From positions 558,001 through 622,000 of the forward strand of contig NZ_AMRX01000001.1 of NCBI RefSeq assembly GCF_000300815.1: a DNA stretch of 64,000 nt, written 5' to 3'. The notes below the pieces were generated by a model. The model was not told the DNA's origin. It saw only the letters and a list, made by a program, of their open reading frames with translations, and did not search any database. Source of the stretch: Gayadomonas joobiniege G7 (GTDB taxonomy: Bacteria > Pseudomonadota > Gammaproteobacteria > Enterobacterales > Alteromonadaceae). Shown here piece after piece: positions 30,713-38,868 of this stretch; position 1 is the stretch's first letter, and the number at the start of each line of letters is the position of its first letter. Position numbers and translations under genes: made by a program.

Positions 30713-31276
30713 ATGGCGTCTCGCGGCATAAATAAAGTGATCTTGGTTGGTAATCTGGGGCAAGACCCAGATGTGCGTTTTATGCCAAATGGCAATGCAG
30801 TAGCAAACCTGACTCTGGCGACCTCTGAATCTTGGAAAGATAGAAACAGCGGTCAAATGCAAGAAAAAACAGAATGGCATCGAGTGGTAATTTTTGGCAA
30901 ACTAGCCGAAATCGCTGGTGAATACCTGCGTAAAGGCTCGCAAGTTTATTTTGAAGGCAAACTGCAAACGCGTAAATGGCAAGATCAAAACGGCCAAGAC
31001 AGATATACCACAGAAGTTGTTGTCGACATGACGGGTACCATGCAAATGTTAGATCGTCGCTCTGACAACCAAGGCGGTCAACAAGGTGGCTATAACCAAG
31101 GTGGTTATAACAACCAACAACCGCAAGGTAACTATCAGCAGCCGAACGCGCCGCAGCAATATAATCAAGCGCCACCGGCACAAGGTGGTCAGGGCCGTCC
31201 AGCGCCTGCGCCAGCCCCTAAAGCTGCGCCGCCGAGTGAACCAAATATCGATTTTGACGACGATATTCCGTTTTGA
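30713..31276 (+). CDS. ssb: Single-stranded DNA-binding protein
   Basis: 187 residues. OB fold at the N-terminus ([18 protein letters not shown], then [21 protein letters not shown]), a Gly/Gln/Asn-rich linker, and the acidic protein-interaction tip DFDDDIPF. It coats ssDNA in replication and repair. AGGAGA upstream is a good ribosome site. A terminator follows. Confidence 0.98.
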   Translation: MASRGINKVILVGNLGQDPDVRFMPNGNAVANLTLATSESWKDRNSGQMQEKTEWHRVVIFGKLAEIAGEYLRKGSQVYFEGKLQTRKWQDQNGQDRYTTEVVVDMTGTMQMLDRRSDNQGGQQGGYNQGGYNNQQPQGNYQQPNAPQQYNQAPPAQGGQGRPAPAPAPKAAPPSEPNIDFDDDIPF

Positions 31277-31315
31277 CCTAAGACAAAAATAAAAATGTTG
31301 AAAAATATTTTAGAA

Positions 31316-31338
31316 AGCCGCTATTAAGCGGCTTTTTT
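31316..31338 (+). terminator. Rho-independent terminator of ssb
   Basis: AGCCGCT-ATTA-AGCGGCT followed by six T, 40 bp after the ssb stop. Confidence 0.9.
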
Positions 31339-31412
31339 GTTCGGCTCACATTAAATAATCCTCGAATTGCTGCCATACTGGTGTGGCGTTGGCCTATAAA
31401 GGTGAGTGAAAA

Positions 31413-32243
31413 ATGGAAGATAAAGAACTAAATCCAAGTTTTGAAGCTGCGATTGAGGTCGACGTCCGCGCAGAGATACTGCGCCGAATAGAGAATGCTG
31501 AAAAAGCACATGACGTTAAAGTGCTGTATGCGGTTGAGTCAGGCAGTCGGGCATGGGGTTTTGCCAGCCCGAACAGTGATTTTGATGTGCGCTTTATCTA
31601 TGTACATAAAAAAGACTGGTATCTATCGGTCGATTTTGAAGATAAACGCGATGTTATCGAATATCCAATAGTTGACGAAATAGATATCAATGGCTGGGAT
31701 CTGCGTAAAACGTTAAAACTATTTTGGAAGTCAAACCCTGCATTTATCGAGTGGTTACAGTCCCCAATTATATACCTAGATGACGGCTATTTTGCTCAAA
31801 AAGCCAGGGCATTAATGCCGACAATCGCTTCTTCGCACAAAGCGATCTATCACTATTTACACATGGCTAGAGGTAACTTTCGAGAATATCTAAAGAAGGA
31901 TTTGGTGCCTTTGAAAAAGTATTTTTATGTGCTAAGACCTTTGCTTGCCATCATGTGGTTAGAAAAATATGACAAACCAGCACCTATTGAATTTGAGGAA
32001 CTGCGCAAGTTAGTTGCCGATAATAAACCCTTAGATGAGGCTATATCTGATTTATTAGCTCGCAAAAAAGTAAGTTTAGAAAAAGAGTACGTGCCGGCGG
32101 TGCCTGTAATAAACGAGTTTATCGAATCTGAATTAACTCGTCATGAAAGCTATACGGCAAGTTATAAAGTAAGAAATGCCCAATTTGAATCATTAAATTT
32201 ACTATTTAAAGCGGTATTGGAAAGGAACGAAAAAATTATCTAG
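31413..32243 (+). CDS. Nucleotidyltransferase of the RlaP/YcgL family
   Basis: 276 residues. The polymerase-beta-type active site reads GSRAWGFASPNSDFDVRFIY (GS and DxD motifs, about residues 43-62), followed by WDLRKTLKLFWKSNPAFIEWLQSP, typical of the PF10127 family (RlaP-like, B. subtilis YcgL). Some relatives are tied to RNA repair gene sets, but no ligase or Rnl gene is visible here. GGTGAG precedes the ATG. It is monocistronic after the ssb terminator and marks the left side of the accessory stretch. Confidence 0.8.
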   Translation: MEDKELNPSFEAAIEVDVRAEILRRIENAEKAHDVKVLYAVESGSRAWGFASPNSDFDVRFIYVHKKDWYLSVDFEDKRDVIEYPIVDEIDINGWDLRKTLKLFWKSNPAFIEWLQSPIIYLDDGYFAQKARALMPTIASSHKAIYHYLHMARGNFREYLKKDLVPLKKYFYVLRPLLAIMWLEKYDKPAPIEFEELRKLVADNKPLDEAISDLLARKKVSLEKEYVPAVPVINEFIESELTRHESYTASYKVRNAQFESLNLLFKAVLERNEKII

Positions 32244-32383
32244 GGATACCGCATAGATAACTGATTTTAAATGGTTATACTTTAATATGGTTCATATTTG
32301 ATCTACGGTTGCTGATGAATGAAATTGGACTTTATCTGACCGACAGCTATGAGCGAGAAGGGGGATTAACGGGGATGTTCGAT

Positions 32384-32698
32384 CTAACTCATTTTTGGAC
32401 ACAAATGCGTTTGAGTAACCCATCGAGATACCGTGAACCCGATTAGTGCCAAGATATATTGAATAATTATTTCAGAGGGTGATTTAAGGAGTTCGGGACC
32501 ACAGTTAAACTGCGCCCAATATACTAAATAATCTCTTCTTGATTCATTAGAGTTTAAAAGCACTTCCCATAACGTTATAGGTGATAAATATAGTTCGAAG
32601 CCTAGATGTTTTTTTAGCAACGAGAATCCATCAAAGTCCTTTACATTATCAGCAAAGAAATTTAAACCTGATGTATCTAGATAAAAAATACCAGTCAT
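32384..32698 (-). pseudogene. Truncated PIN-like domain gene
   Basis: About 104 residues from the ATG at 32698. The N-terminus FYLDTSGLNFFAD has the PIN-type first acidic residue with hydrophobic strand, and LYLSPITLWEVLLNSN matches the second acidic helix. After about residue 85 the homologous pattern ends and a short unrelated tail leads to the stop, so the last PIN acidic residues are absent. Complete relatives are longer. It is probably a 3'-deleted remnant of a PIN-fold nuclease or toxin. It lies just downstream of the attC-like hairpin, in the same direction as the CoiA-like gene. Confidence 0.45.
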
Positions 32699-32715
32699 AA
32701 ACATCCATATTTGAG

Positions 32716-32794
32716 GAACAGCTAGCGTCGTTCGCTGGAGCAAACCGAAGCGCAGCGTAGGTTTGTCCCTAGCAGCACTTTGTTAGGGCTGTTC
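32716..32794 (-). repeat. attC-like (integron cassette recombination site) hairpin
   Basis: On the minus strand the CoiA-like stop codon lies in CCCTAAC, one base off the RYYYAAC core. Further inward GGACAAACC pairs with GGTTTG-C-TCC, leaving one extrahelical base as in genuine attC sites. GCTAG pairs with CTAGC outside this, and GAACAGC with GCTGTTC at the very edge. The distal core (GTTCCTC) departs from GTTRRRY. A gene-attC-gene order on one strand fits a cassette junction, but no integrase or array is present, so this is tentative. Confidence 0.35.
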
Positions 32795-33622
32795 TTTGTT
32801 AATCGGATAAAATCTAGTAGCAATATTTTGCGCTTCTGATTCTGTCATCGCATCATGCACAAATTTTAGCTTTGAAACTAAACGTATACATTTAAGGCCG
32901 GACTCATCATATATTTCTAGTTTGACAAGGTATTCGTCACCAAAATCAATATAAACCGGGCAATTTGCATCTAGCCAAGTTTTTCTTGGTCGTACCCAAT
33001 CATATTGCTGGTAGCCGTTATATGATTCTTTTATTTGATTCTCAATTTCATATATTTCATGTATCCAACCTCCCCTGAGAGTTGCTTTCGTAACCTCTGG
33101 GTCTACTTCAATGGCCTCAGAGAGCCGGAAAAATATTCCAGTGTTGGCTCCATGCATATGTCTTTTGGACTTGCTCCACACTAAATCTTGAGCCAACTCA
33201 GATCGCGGATCGGGCAGCATGTGATAAATATCAAAGTTGTCTTTGAAAGCGGAGCCATCAATTACCCAAACAAGATTTTTATAAAACTTTTCTCTAGATA
33301 TTCTTTCCGCATCAGTCATTGATGAATGCTGAACTTCAATAACGATCCCTGTTGGAGTCTTTATATCTGCCCTGTGAATTTCTCCATCTTCAGCAACATG
33401 AGATATCTCCCTGCATTCCAATGGAAATCTATTCTTCCACTCTCGATGCCAAAGAGTCTCATTCTCCCACCAGGGATCACAATCCCTTTTTCTGAGGTGT
33501 GCCCAGTGATGCACAACTCTCGGGCCGCACTTGGCTATAGTTTCTGCGCCACAAATAGGACAAAACCCTCTTCCTTTTGGAAATGCCTCTAACTTTTTTT
33601 CATTGACCAATGCCAATTGCAT
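32783..33622 (-). CDS. CoiA-like nuclease-fold protein
   Basis: 279 residues. Cysteines and histidines at the N-terminus (CPICGAE, then VVHHWAH and RDCDPWW) form the zinc-finger-like start of CoiA-family proteins. The core contains HRADIKTPTGIVIEVQHSSM: Asp, Glu-x-Gln in PD-(D/E)xK nuclease spacing (about residues 82-101). WVIDG follows. CoiA was described as a competence-linked protein in Gram-positives, but homologues occur widely in mobile gene sets. GAGGA lies six bases before the ATG. The stop codon is embedded in the attC-like site. Confidence 0.75.
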   Translation of the reverse strand: MQLALVNEKKLEAFPKGRGFCPICGAETIAKCGPRVVHHWAHLRKRDCDPWWENETLWHREWKNRFPLECREISHVAEDGEIHRADIKTPTGIVIEVQHSSMTDAERISREKFYKNLVWVIDGSAFKDNFDIYHMLPDPRSELAQDLVWSKSKRHMHGANTGIFFRLSEAIEVDPEVTKATLRGGWIHEIYEIENQIKESYNGYQQYDWVRPRKTWLDANCPVYIDFGDEYLVKLEIYDESGLKCIRLVSKLKFVHDAMTESEAQNIATRFYPINKEQP

Positions 33623-33972
33623 AGACTAATCCTCGAATTCTTGTGTGCCCCAGCAATTTTATAGTGCGCGCTTCTTTCTGCCGATGTCACGTACATGTAC
33701 TTAATAAGTTTACTTTTAACAAATAACGTAATGCATTGCCAACTATAAATTTTTTATTGGTGCTAAAGATTTTCAAGAAAATGCGCTCGACGCTCATTTT
33801 CTTGAAAATATGCGCGAACTACACAGTTCGGAAATCAATTAACTCTTATTTTAAGCCAACTTCAATGTGTGGTTATCTCTAAAAACAGATCTTTAGAATA
33901 TCTGCCTTAACTCATAATGGGGCAGATCCCTATCTGTTCTTAGGTGGAAGTATCACATTATAAATTAGAACT
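33623..33972. other. 350-bp non-coding gap with strong inverted repeats
   Basis: No convincing reading frame. It contains a perfect 15-bp inverted repeat with an 11-base loop (33769-33783 and 33795-33809) and directly after it CGAACT-ACAC-AGTTCG (33815-33830). GTACATGTAC at 33691-33700 is a third, short palindrome. Neither large hairpin is followed by a T run. Confidence 0.7.
33769..33809. repeat. Perfect 15-bp inverted repeat
   Basis: ATTTTCAAGAAAATG and its exact complement CATTTTCTTGAAAAT separated by 11 bases. Too AT-rich for a normal terminator and without a T tail; could be a MITE relic, a protein-binding site or a structured RNA. Confidence 0.85.
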
Positions 33973-34905
33973 TTATAGATTTTGGTTGGCTATTTTGTTC
34001 ATAAAGCCGGAAACTAGAGCAAACGACTTTTTATTTTGGCTAGCCTGCCTATACATGCATGCAGCTCGCCCAAATCCCAATGCAGGTTCTTTCTCCTCAT
34101 GAGAAAAGAATGCGCTCGAACTAAACTCAAATAGAACACCTGCTACATTACGACCTGTGTTTTTGAATGATACTTCTTGCTGCTCTTTAGCGAAGTCTGT
34201 AATTGCTTTTTGTATTTCCATATCATACAAGCGCACATCGCTAGTTGCTGTCACGGTCCCCTCAGGCAAAAGTACATCTGTCACATCCAACGCTATCATG
34301 CCATACTTATTTTTACGATTTGCGCCAATGCGTGTATCAATCTGACTTGATGCTTCTTTAATGCGAGAGGCCAATTTTTTCATAGATTTTATACGTTTGC
34401 ACTCTACGTATAGTTTGTCTTTTCCAATAGTAACAACTACATCGCAATTATCAGTTAAGTCAACATCATAGCCACCCTTAATAAACCTAGATGCAATATT
34501 CAGCTCAAACGCAAAGTCTCGTGCAGGATCATCATTTTGCCCCTTTTTGTTCTTTTTGATTGCTTCAGCACGTATGCTCTTACCAGACATAACATGCTTA
34601 ATACGATCTTTTAACCCCTCATGCTGACCATCTTTAAAAGTATTCCATAGACGGATTATCTGGCACGCCTCGGTCGCTGCTTGCATGAAATTATAAAAAT
34701 CATCAATCAGGTCGCGATCAGTAGGAGCTTTAGCTCCGGGGTTAACAAACGTTTTTAGCAACCGCTCGTAGTCGCCCATCCTACTACTCTTGTAAGGGAA
34801 GCCCATCTCTTGGGATAACCATTTGCATGCGTCAGAGAACTCTTGTTTACGGTCAGTAAACTCTCCCTGATACATTGCCGTTTTACTTAATTCTAAAATC
34901 GACAT
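33973..34905 (-). CDS. Uncharacterised protein with restriction-endonuclease-like core
   Basis: 310 residues, not recognised as a named family. The N-terminal 130 residues are helical. The central part has a helix ending FAFELNIASRFIKGG, a strand CDVVVTI and then KLYVECKRIKS (about residues 150-180), matching the Glu, Asp, ExK arrangement of PD-(D/E)xK nucleases. The Gly/Ser-poor C-terminus contains FEFSSSAFF. It could be a nuclease of a defence gene set, but no methylase, ATPase or toxin partner is adjacent. AAGG upstream of the ATG is a weak ribosome site. Confidence 0.6.
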   Translation of the reverse strand: MSILELSKTAMYQGEFTDRKQEFSDACKWLSQEMGFPYKSSRMGDYERLLKTFVNPGAKAPTDRDLIDDFYNFMQAATEACQIIRLWNTFKDGQHEGLKDRIKHVMSGKSIRAEAIKKNKKGQNDDPARDFAFELNIASRFIKGGYDVDLTDNCDVVVTIGKDKLYVECKRIKSMKKLASRIKEASSQIDTRIGANRKNKYGMIALDVTDVLLPEGTVTATSDVRLYDMEIQKAITDFAKEQQEVSFKNTGRNVAGVLFEFSSSAFFSHEEKEPALGFGRAACMYRQASQNKKSFALVSGFMNKIANQNL

Positions 34906-35054
34906 ATTAGAAAGCCTTCAAACTACTGCAATTTATAACGCTAAGCACAGTACGGGGGCAATTGATGCGCACTGTAATAAATAATGTACTTAGGCGGATA
35001 GGTGTCCTGCAATGACCCCGACTCCTGTAGCCCATATACTTTCAAAAACCGAGC

Positions 35055-35309
35055 TTAAAAAATACGAGTGCGAGCTTTTAATGTTTTATCCATAGACACC
35101 TCCTTAATGCTGTCTTGATCCGATGGAACCAATCTAATACTTACGTAACGCAACACAAACAACAAAAGGGCTACAGAGCCAACAATCATCATGAGGCTTG
35201 TCAGGCCCCCACCTATTACCCCTATCGGCCTAAGTACATTAGTTTTACTTACATAATGTATGATATGGACGGTTACTGAGCAACCCCAAAACAATCTTAC
35301 ATTACTCAA
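35055..35309 (-). CDS. Possible small membrane protein
   Basis: An 84-residue frame opened only by a TTG without a clear ribosome site. Residues about 30-60 (GVIGGGLTSLMMIVGSVALLLFVLRYV) form one membrane helix, followed by a charged tail. No homologous family is recognised. It may be a true small gene starting at a later codon or a remnant. Confidence 0.3.
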   Translation of the reverse strand: MSNVRLFWGCSVTVHIIHYVSKTNVLRPIGVIGGGLTSLMMIVGSVALLLFVLRYVSIRLVPSDQDSIKEVSMDKTLKARTRIF

Positions 35310-35667
35310 TCAAGGGCATATTGATTTATTATAAAAATTTAGTCAAACGTACATTATCAGGGCTGTGATAGGTATTAACTCTAAATTGGAATGGGGCATA
35401 ACCGAGCTAGTCACAGTTGCTAGCTCGGCGTTGGATAAAAACAATTTTCAAGCTTTCTTGATCAATTTTCATATAGCTTTTCCTTGTTTACCAAATGTGT
35501 ATTTCGGCCAACCTCTGTATGCAGTTTGTTTTGCCGCTAATCTAAGTGGTCTGCCGACCACTATCTAGCTTTACCTCATTGATCTTAAACATTTATCCAA
35601 CAAAAAACGAAAAGCCTGCAAAAGCAGGCTTTTTAATCGGCTCAAAAGTTAACTGACGCTTGTCGAG
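35310..35667. other. 357-bp intergenic region upstream of the accessory genes
   Basis: Holds a 9-bp inverted repeat CCGAGCTAG / CTAGCTCGG (35402-35428) directly followed by GCGTTGGAT, whose GTTGGAT fits the attC core GTTRRRY. It also holds GTGGTC-TGCC-GACCAC (35549-35564) and the bidirectional terminator at 35611-35632. I see no supported gene. Confidence 0.6.
35611..35632. terminator. Terminator downstream of the TonB-dependent receptor
   Basis: AAAGCCTGC-AAAA-GCAGGCTTT with T-rich sequence on both sides; on the minus strand it ends the receptor transcript 36 bp after its stop. Confidence 0.85.
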
Positions 35668-37752
35668 TTAGAAGTTAAATTGAGCGGCAATACGCATGTT
35701 GGTACCTTCGCCAATAGTCACATTATTGGTGCCGCCACCGCCAAGGTATTTTTTATCAAACAGGTTTTCAATATTTAACCTTAGGTTGATATCTGTATTG
35801 TTGTAAGCAAACTTGTAAGTAGCACCTACATCCACTCGGGTATATGCATCTTTTATTATGGTGTTTTGGCTGTCGGCAAAACGTTCGCCTTCATAAAAAG
35901 CGCCCGCATTAAAAGCAATTGCCTCATTTAATTCGTAGCGGGTCCATAACGAAGCCGACCATTTAGGTGCATCGGTTGGACGTTTGCCTTCCAGTGTATT
36001 GTCACGTTCATAGTTAGCATCTAAATACATAGTCGATAGCATAACGAATAAACGGTCGGTTGCAGCGCCTTGGGCAGCCATCTCAAAACCTTTATGACGC
36101 TGTTCACCGACTTGCATTGTAATTGAGGTAAATTCACCTTGTGGTACTTCGAGCTGTTCGGTGACTAAAGTGCCTGTTTTGCTAATATCAAACAATGCAC
36201 CACTTAACATTAACCTATCATCAAATAATTGCCATTTAACCCCAATCTCTTGTTGCTCAGAGGTGACCGCATCTAGCTTCATGCCATGATTCAAATCAGT
36301 TTCATTGTCTAACACTTCGCTGCTTTGCGGTTCAAAACCTTCAGAATAGCTGGCATAAAATGTTGCTGATGCATTCGGGTGATATAAAACGCCAAACTTT
36401 GGTAAGCTAGATTCGTTATCGGCACCTTCTCGATTTTGCTTGTCAAAGCGACCACCCAAAGACACCTGCCACTCAGGAGAAAGTGTGATTAAGTCTTGCA
36501 CGTAAAATCCGTAATAATCATATTCGGTTTTAGCAAGACTATCATCGCTTTTGTAACTAATGTTTGGACGGGCCGGCTCAGGCTGGCCGGCTGAATAATA
36601 AACATACTCGTCGGCTGCGGTGCGTAGTTGGCCATAATAATAATCTAATGAGTTTGCACCCACTAAAAACTGGTGCTGTACGCCAAAAGTTTCAAATTCG
36701 CCAATAAAGTCGATAAAGGCAGTTTTAAATTGCCAATCATCAAAACGGTCATAAGGACGTGATTCGTAACTATCACCTTCGCTAAATGGGGTTGGTTTAC
36801 GCGGTGCAGATTCAAAACGCTGACGCTCAAATGTTTGCTCGTTATAACCTAATTTTACTTGCCAGTTATCAGTTAAAAATATTTTTAAATCAATACCTAA
36901 GTTTTCAACTGTAATGTCGGTAAATGCCCAAGACATATCACGAATGGTTTTATCACCGCCTAAAATGTTGGCATTTTCATCAATCCAAGCACCTGTATCT
37001 AAACCGGCTTCATCATCGGTACGGTCGTAATGAAAGCGAACTAAAGCATTGTCAGAAAGATCAAAGTCTACAATTAAGGCGCCTAAAAAGCGGTCACGTT
37101 CGCGGTTTTCACCATTTTGATACTCACGCCAATAATCAACGTCTTGTTTTACTAAAATACTACGTGCTCTAACGCTTTCATCGTCAGTTAATGCGCCGCT
37201 GGCATCTAACATAAATCTGGTTGAACCGTGCTGGTCAACGTCTGCGCCTATGTTTAAAAGGGGTTTAGCTGTGGGTTTTTTGGTGACCATGTTGACCAAA
37301 CCACCAGGTCCAGACTGACCATACAAAATACTCGATGGGCCTTTGATCACTTCTACTTGCTGCAAAATTTCAATTGGCTGCTGGTAATGCGACCAATGCT
37401 GATGGCCGTCTCGTAAATAACCAGTTGATGAACTTAATTCAAAACCACGTAAATTAAAAACTTCTCGGTTACGCTGCTGAGAGCCTGCGGTTAAGCTGGC
37501 ATCATTGGTCAGTACTTCACCTAAAGTGGTTGCAAGCTGTTCGTTAACAATGGTTTCTGGAATAACAGAAACAGACTGAGAGGTTTCTAATAATGAAGCT
37601 GATGTGCGCATAGCGCCAGATGCATTGTCAACTTTATAGTCATTAAAATAACTGCCTTGTACTTCAATTGTTTCCATTGGTTTATTTGTACTCGCAGCAT
37701 TGGCTGCAGTCGCTGTTGTAAAGAGGGCTAAATAGAGCGCATTAAGTTTCAT
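35668..37752 (-). CDS. TonB-dependent siderophore receptor
   Basis: 694-residue outer-membrane receptor. The signal peptide MKLNALYLALFTTATAANA is followed by the plug domain (about 30-170) with SVSVIPETIVNEQ, VFNLRGFELSSSTGYLRDG and VEVIKGPSSILYGQSGPGGLVN, the pattern of the siderophore (TIGR01783) class. The 22-strand barrel ends in MRIAAQFNF with the terminal Phe needed for assembly. It would import a ferric siderophore with TonB-ExbBD energy; the ligand cannot be told. A Fur-like palindrome lies 47 bp upstream. No siderophore biosynthesis genes are nearby. Confidence 0.9.
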   Translation of the reverse strand: MKLNALYLALFTTATAANAASTNKPMETIEVQGSYFNDYKVDNASGAMRTSASLLETSQSVSVIPETIVNEQLATTLGEVLTNDASLTAGSQQRNREVFNLRGFELSSSTGYLRDGHQHWSHYQQPIEILQQVEVIKGPSSILYGQSGPGGLVNMVTKKPTAKPLLNIGADVDQHGSTRFMLDASGALTDDESVRARSILVKQDVDYWREYQNGENRERDRFLGALIVDFDLSDNALVRFHYDRTDDEAGLDTGAWIDENANILGGDKTIRDMSWAFTDITVENLGIDLKIFLTDNWQVKLGYNEQTFERQRFESAPRKPTPFSEGDSYESRPYDRFDDWQFKTAFIDFIGEFETFGVQHQFLVGANSLDYYYGQLRTAADEYVYYSAGQPEPARPNISYKSDDSLAKTEYDYYGFYVQDLITLSPEWQVSLGGRFDKQNREGADNESSLPKFGVLYHPNASATFYASYSEGFEPQSSEVLDNETDLNHGMKLDAVTSEQQEIGVKWQLFDDRLMLSGALFDISKTGTLVTEQLEVPQGEFTSITMQVGEQRHKGFEMAAQGAATDRLFVMLSTMYLDANYERDNTLEGKRPTDAPKWSASLWTRYELNEAIAFNAGAFYEGERFADSQNTIIKDAYTRVDVGATYKFAYNNTDINLRLNIENLFDKKYLGGGGTNNVTIGEGTNMRIAAQFNF

Positions 37753-37798
37753 TATAGGTTCCGCTGAGTCTTGTTAATTTTTATTCGGTGCGGATCTT

Positions 37799-37817
37799 AA
37801 TGAAAACAACTTTCATT
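37799..37817 (-). promoter_or_regulatory. Fur-like box upstream of the siderophore receptor
   Basis: AATGAAAACAACTTTCATT is a 19-bp palindrome (AATGAAA / TTTCATT) matching the symmetric Fur site AATGATAATAATTATCATT at 15 of 19 positions. It lies in the 5' region of an iron-uptake receptor gene. Confidence 0.6.
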
Positions 37818-37986
37818 TGCAATTTGTTTTACATAACCAAGTGTGAATTTTTATTTTAAATATTAAATATGCTCGTCTAATAATTTTATAAATAAGAGAT
37901 AGGGGAGACTTTGTTGACTGCTTGGTCTGGTCTTTATCAGATTTATTGACTAAGCAGCCAAATTTTTTATCGAGTTAAATAAGAGG

Positions 37987-38736
37987 TTAAAAAAATCTTG
38001 AATAGACCAGCATAAATGAAAAACTACTGTCTTTTTCAGTTAATGGGCTATCGGCTATTTGATCGTCATACCAAGTATAACGTACATTAGCATTAAACAT
38101 GCCGCCTAAGCCTGGCATCATAAAACCTGTACCTATGCTGGGATTATAGGCAGCGTCGGGCTGATATTCGGGTCTTTCTGCGGTGGCTTCATGCGCTTTC
38201 ACGCCATAATAATAATCCACCATATTTTGGCTTTGATATTCTATTTGGGCCTGCGGTGAGACAACTAAGGGACCAAAACGGTAGCTTTTGCTAATACTTA
38301 ATTGACTCTCTGTGCCGTTAGACTTACCTAGTATATCTTGTTTAACTGCCCAGCGGGTTTTCCAAGGTTTAGGGTTATATTCCAGCGAAAGTCCGGCATC
38401 AAAAGAGAACTCTCGTTCATCCATGCCAATAAACACATCACTGTCTGATTCATCAAACCCTGCAAATCGTGGTGATAACGTTAGTTTTATCGCAAAATCA
38501 TCGGCTTGATAGGCTTTGTAGCTCATAAAGGGGCCATACAGATCAAACTTTTCACCGCGATAACCAATCATAGGGATAGGTATAACACGCCTTTCATACC
38601 CTTTATAGAGTTCTTGATTAATGCCAATACCGACACCGTATGTCCAACCAAACATTTGTTGTTGTGGCATTGTTTTGCCGTGTGCTGTGGTACAAACTGT
38701 CAGTAGGCATGCCATTGCTGCGAATCGCTTGTTCAT
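37987..38736 (-). CDS. MipA/OmpV family outer-membrane protein
   Basis: 249 residues from the ATG at 38736, which has AGGGAACC upstream and opens a signal peptide (MNKRFAAMACLLTVCTTAHG). The barrel pattern, WTYGVGIGINQELYKGYE, IPMIGYRGEKFDLYGP and the C-terminal Phe (VYSRFF) fit the MipA/OmpV family. E. coli MipA scaffolds MltA with PBP1B, but many marine homologues are simple outer-membrane barrels. The role is uncertain here. Confidence 0.82.
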   Translation of the reverse strand: MNKRFAAMACLLTVCTTAHGKTMPQQQMFGWTYGVGIGINQELYKGYERRVIPIPMIGYRGEKFDLYGPFMSYKAYQADDFAIKLTLSPRFAGFDESDSDVFIGMDEREFSFDAGLSLEYNPKPWKTRWAVKQDILGKSNGTESQLSISKSYRFGPLVVSPQAQIEYQSQNMVDYYYGVKAHEATAERPEYQPDAAYNPSIGTGFMMPGLGGMFNANVRYTWYDDQIADSPLTEKDSSFSFMLVYSRFF

Positions 38737-38868
38737 AAAAGGTTCCCTGATCATTGTTAGACTTCAATTTACGCTTTTATCATGACAAAAGATCGTTCGT
38801 TTTTCAGGCTTTTATTTACATTTGTTTATATGAAGTTATTATTGCATGCATAAAATAAAGGGGCATTT

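Noticed and set aside
31413-32243. MNT-type antitoxin of an HEPN/MNT toxin pair
   Set aside because: The nucleotidyltransferase is full length with RlaP-family features and no HEPN gene is adjacent.
32315-32446. Short plus-strand frame of 43 codons starting MNEIGLYLTDSYE
   Set aside because: It overlaps the PIN-like remnant on the other strand, has no ribosome site and no recognised family; it may be decayed sequence.
35365-35568. 67-codon plus-strand frame opened by GTG
   Set aside because: No ribosome site, contains two hairpins of the intergenic region, and has no family pattern.
32384-35640. Complete chromosomal integron
   Set aside because: No integrase gene, no attI, and at most two degenerate attC-like hairpins are visible.
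37918-37965. Terminator downstream of the MipA/OmpV gene
   Set aside because: The stem is imperfect with a long loop and no T run in the direction of transcription.
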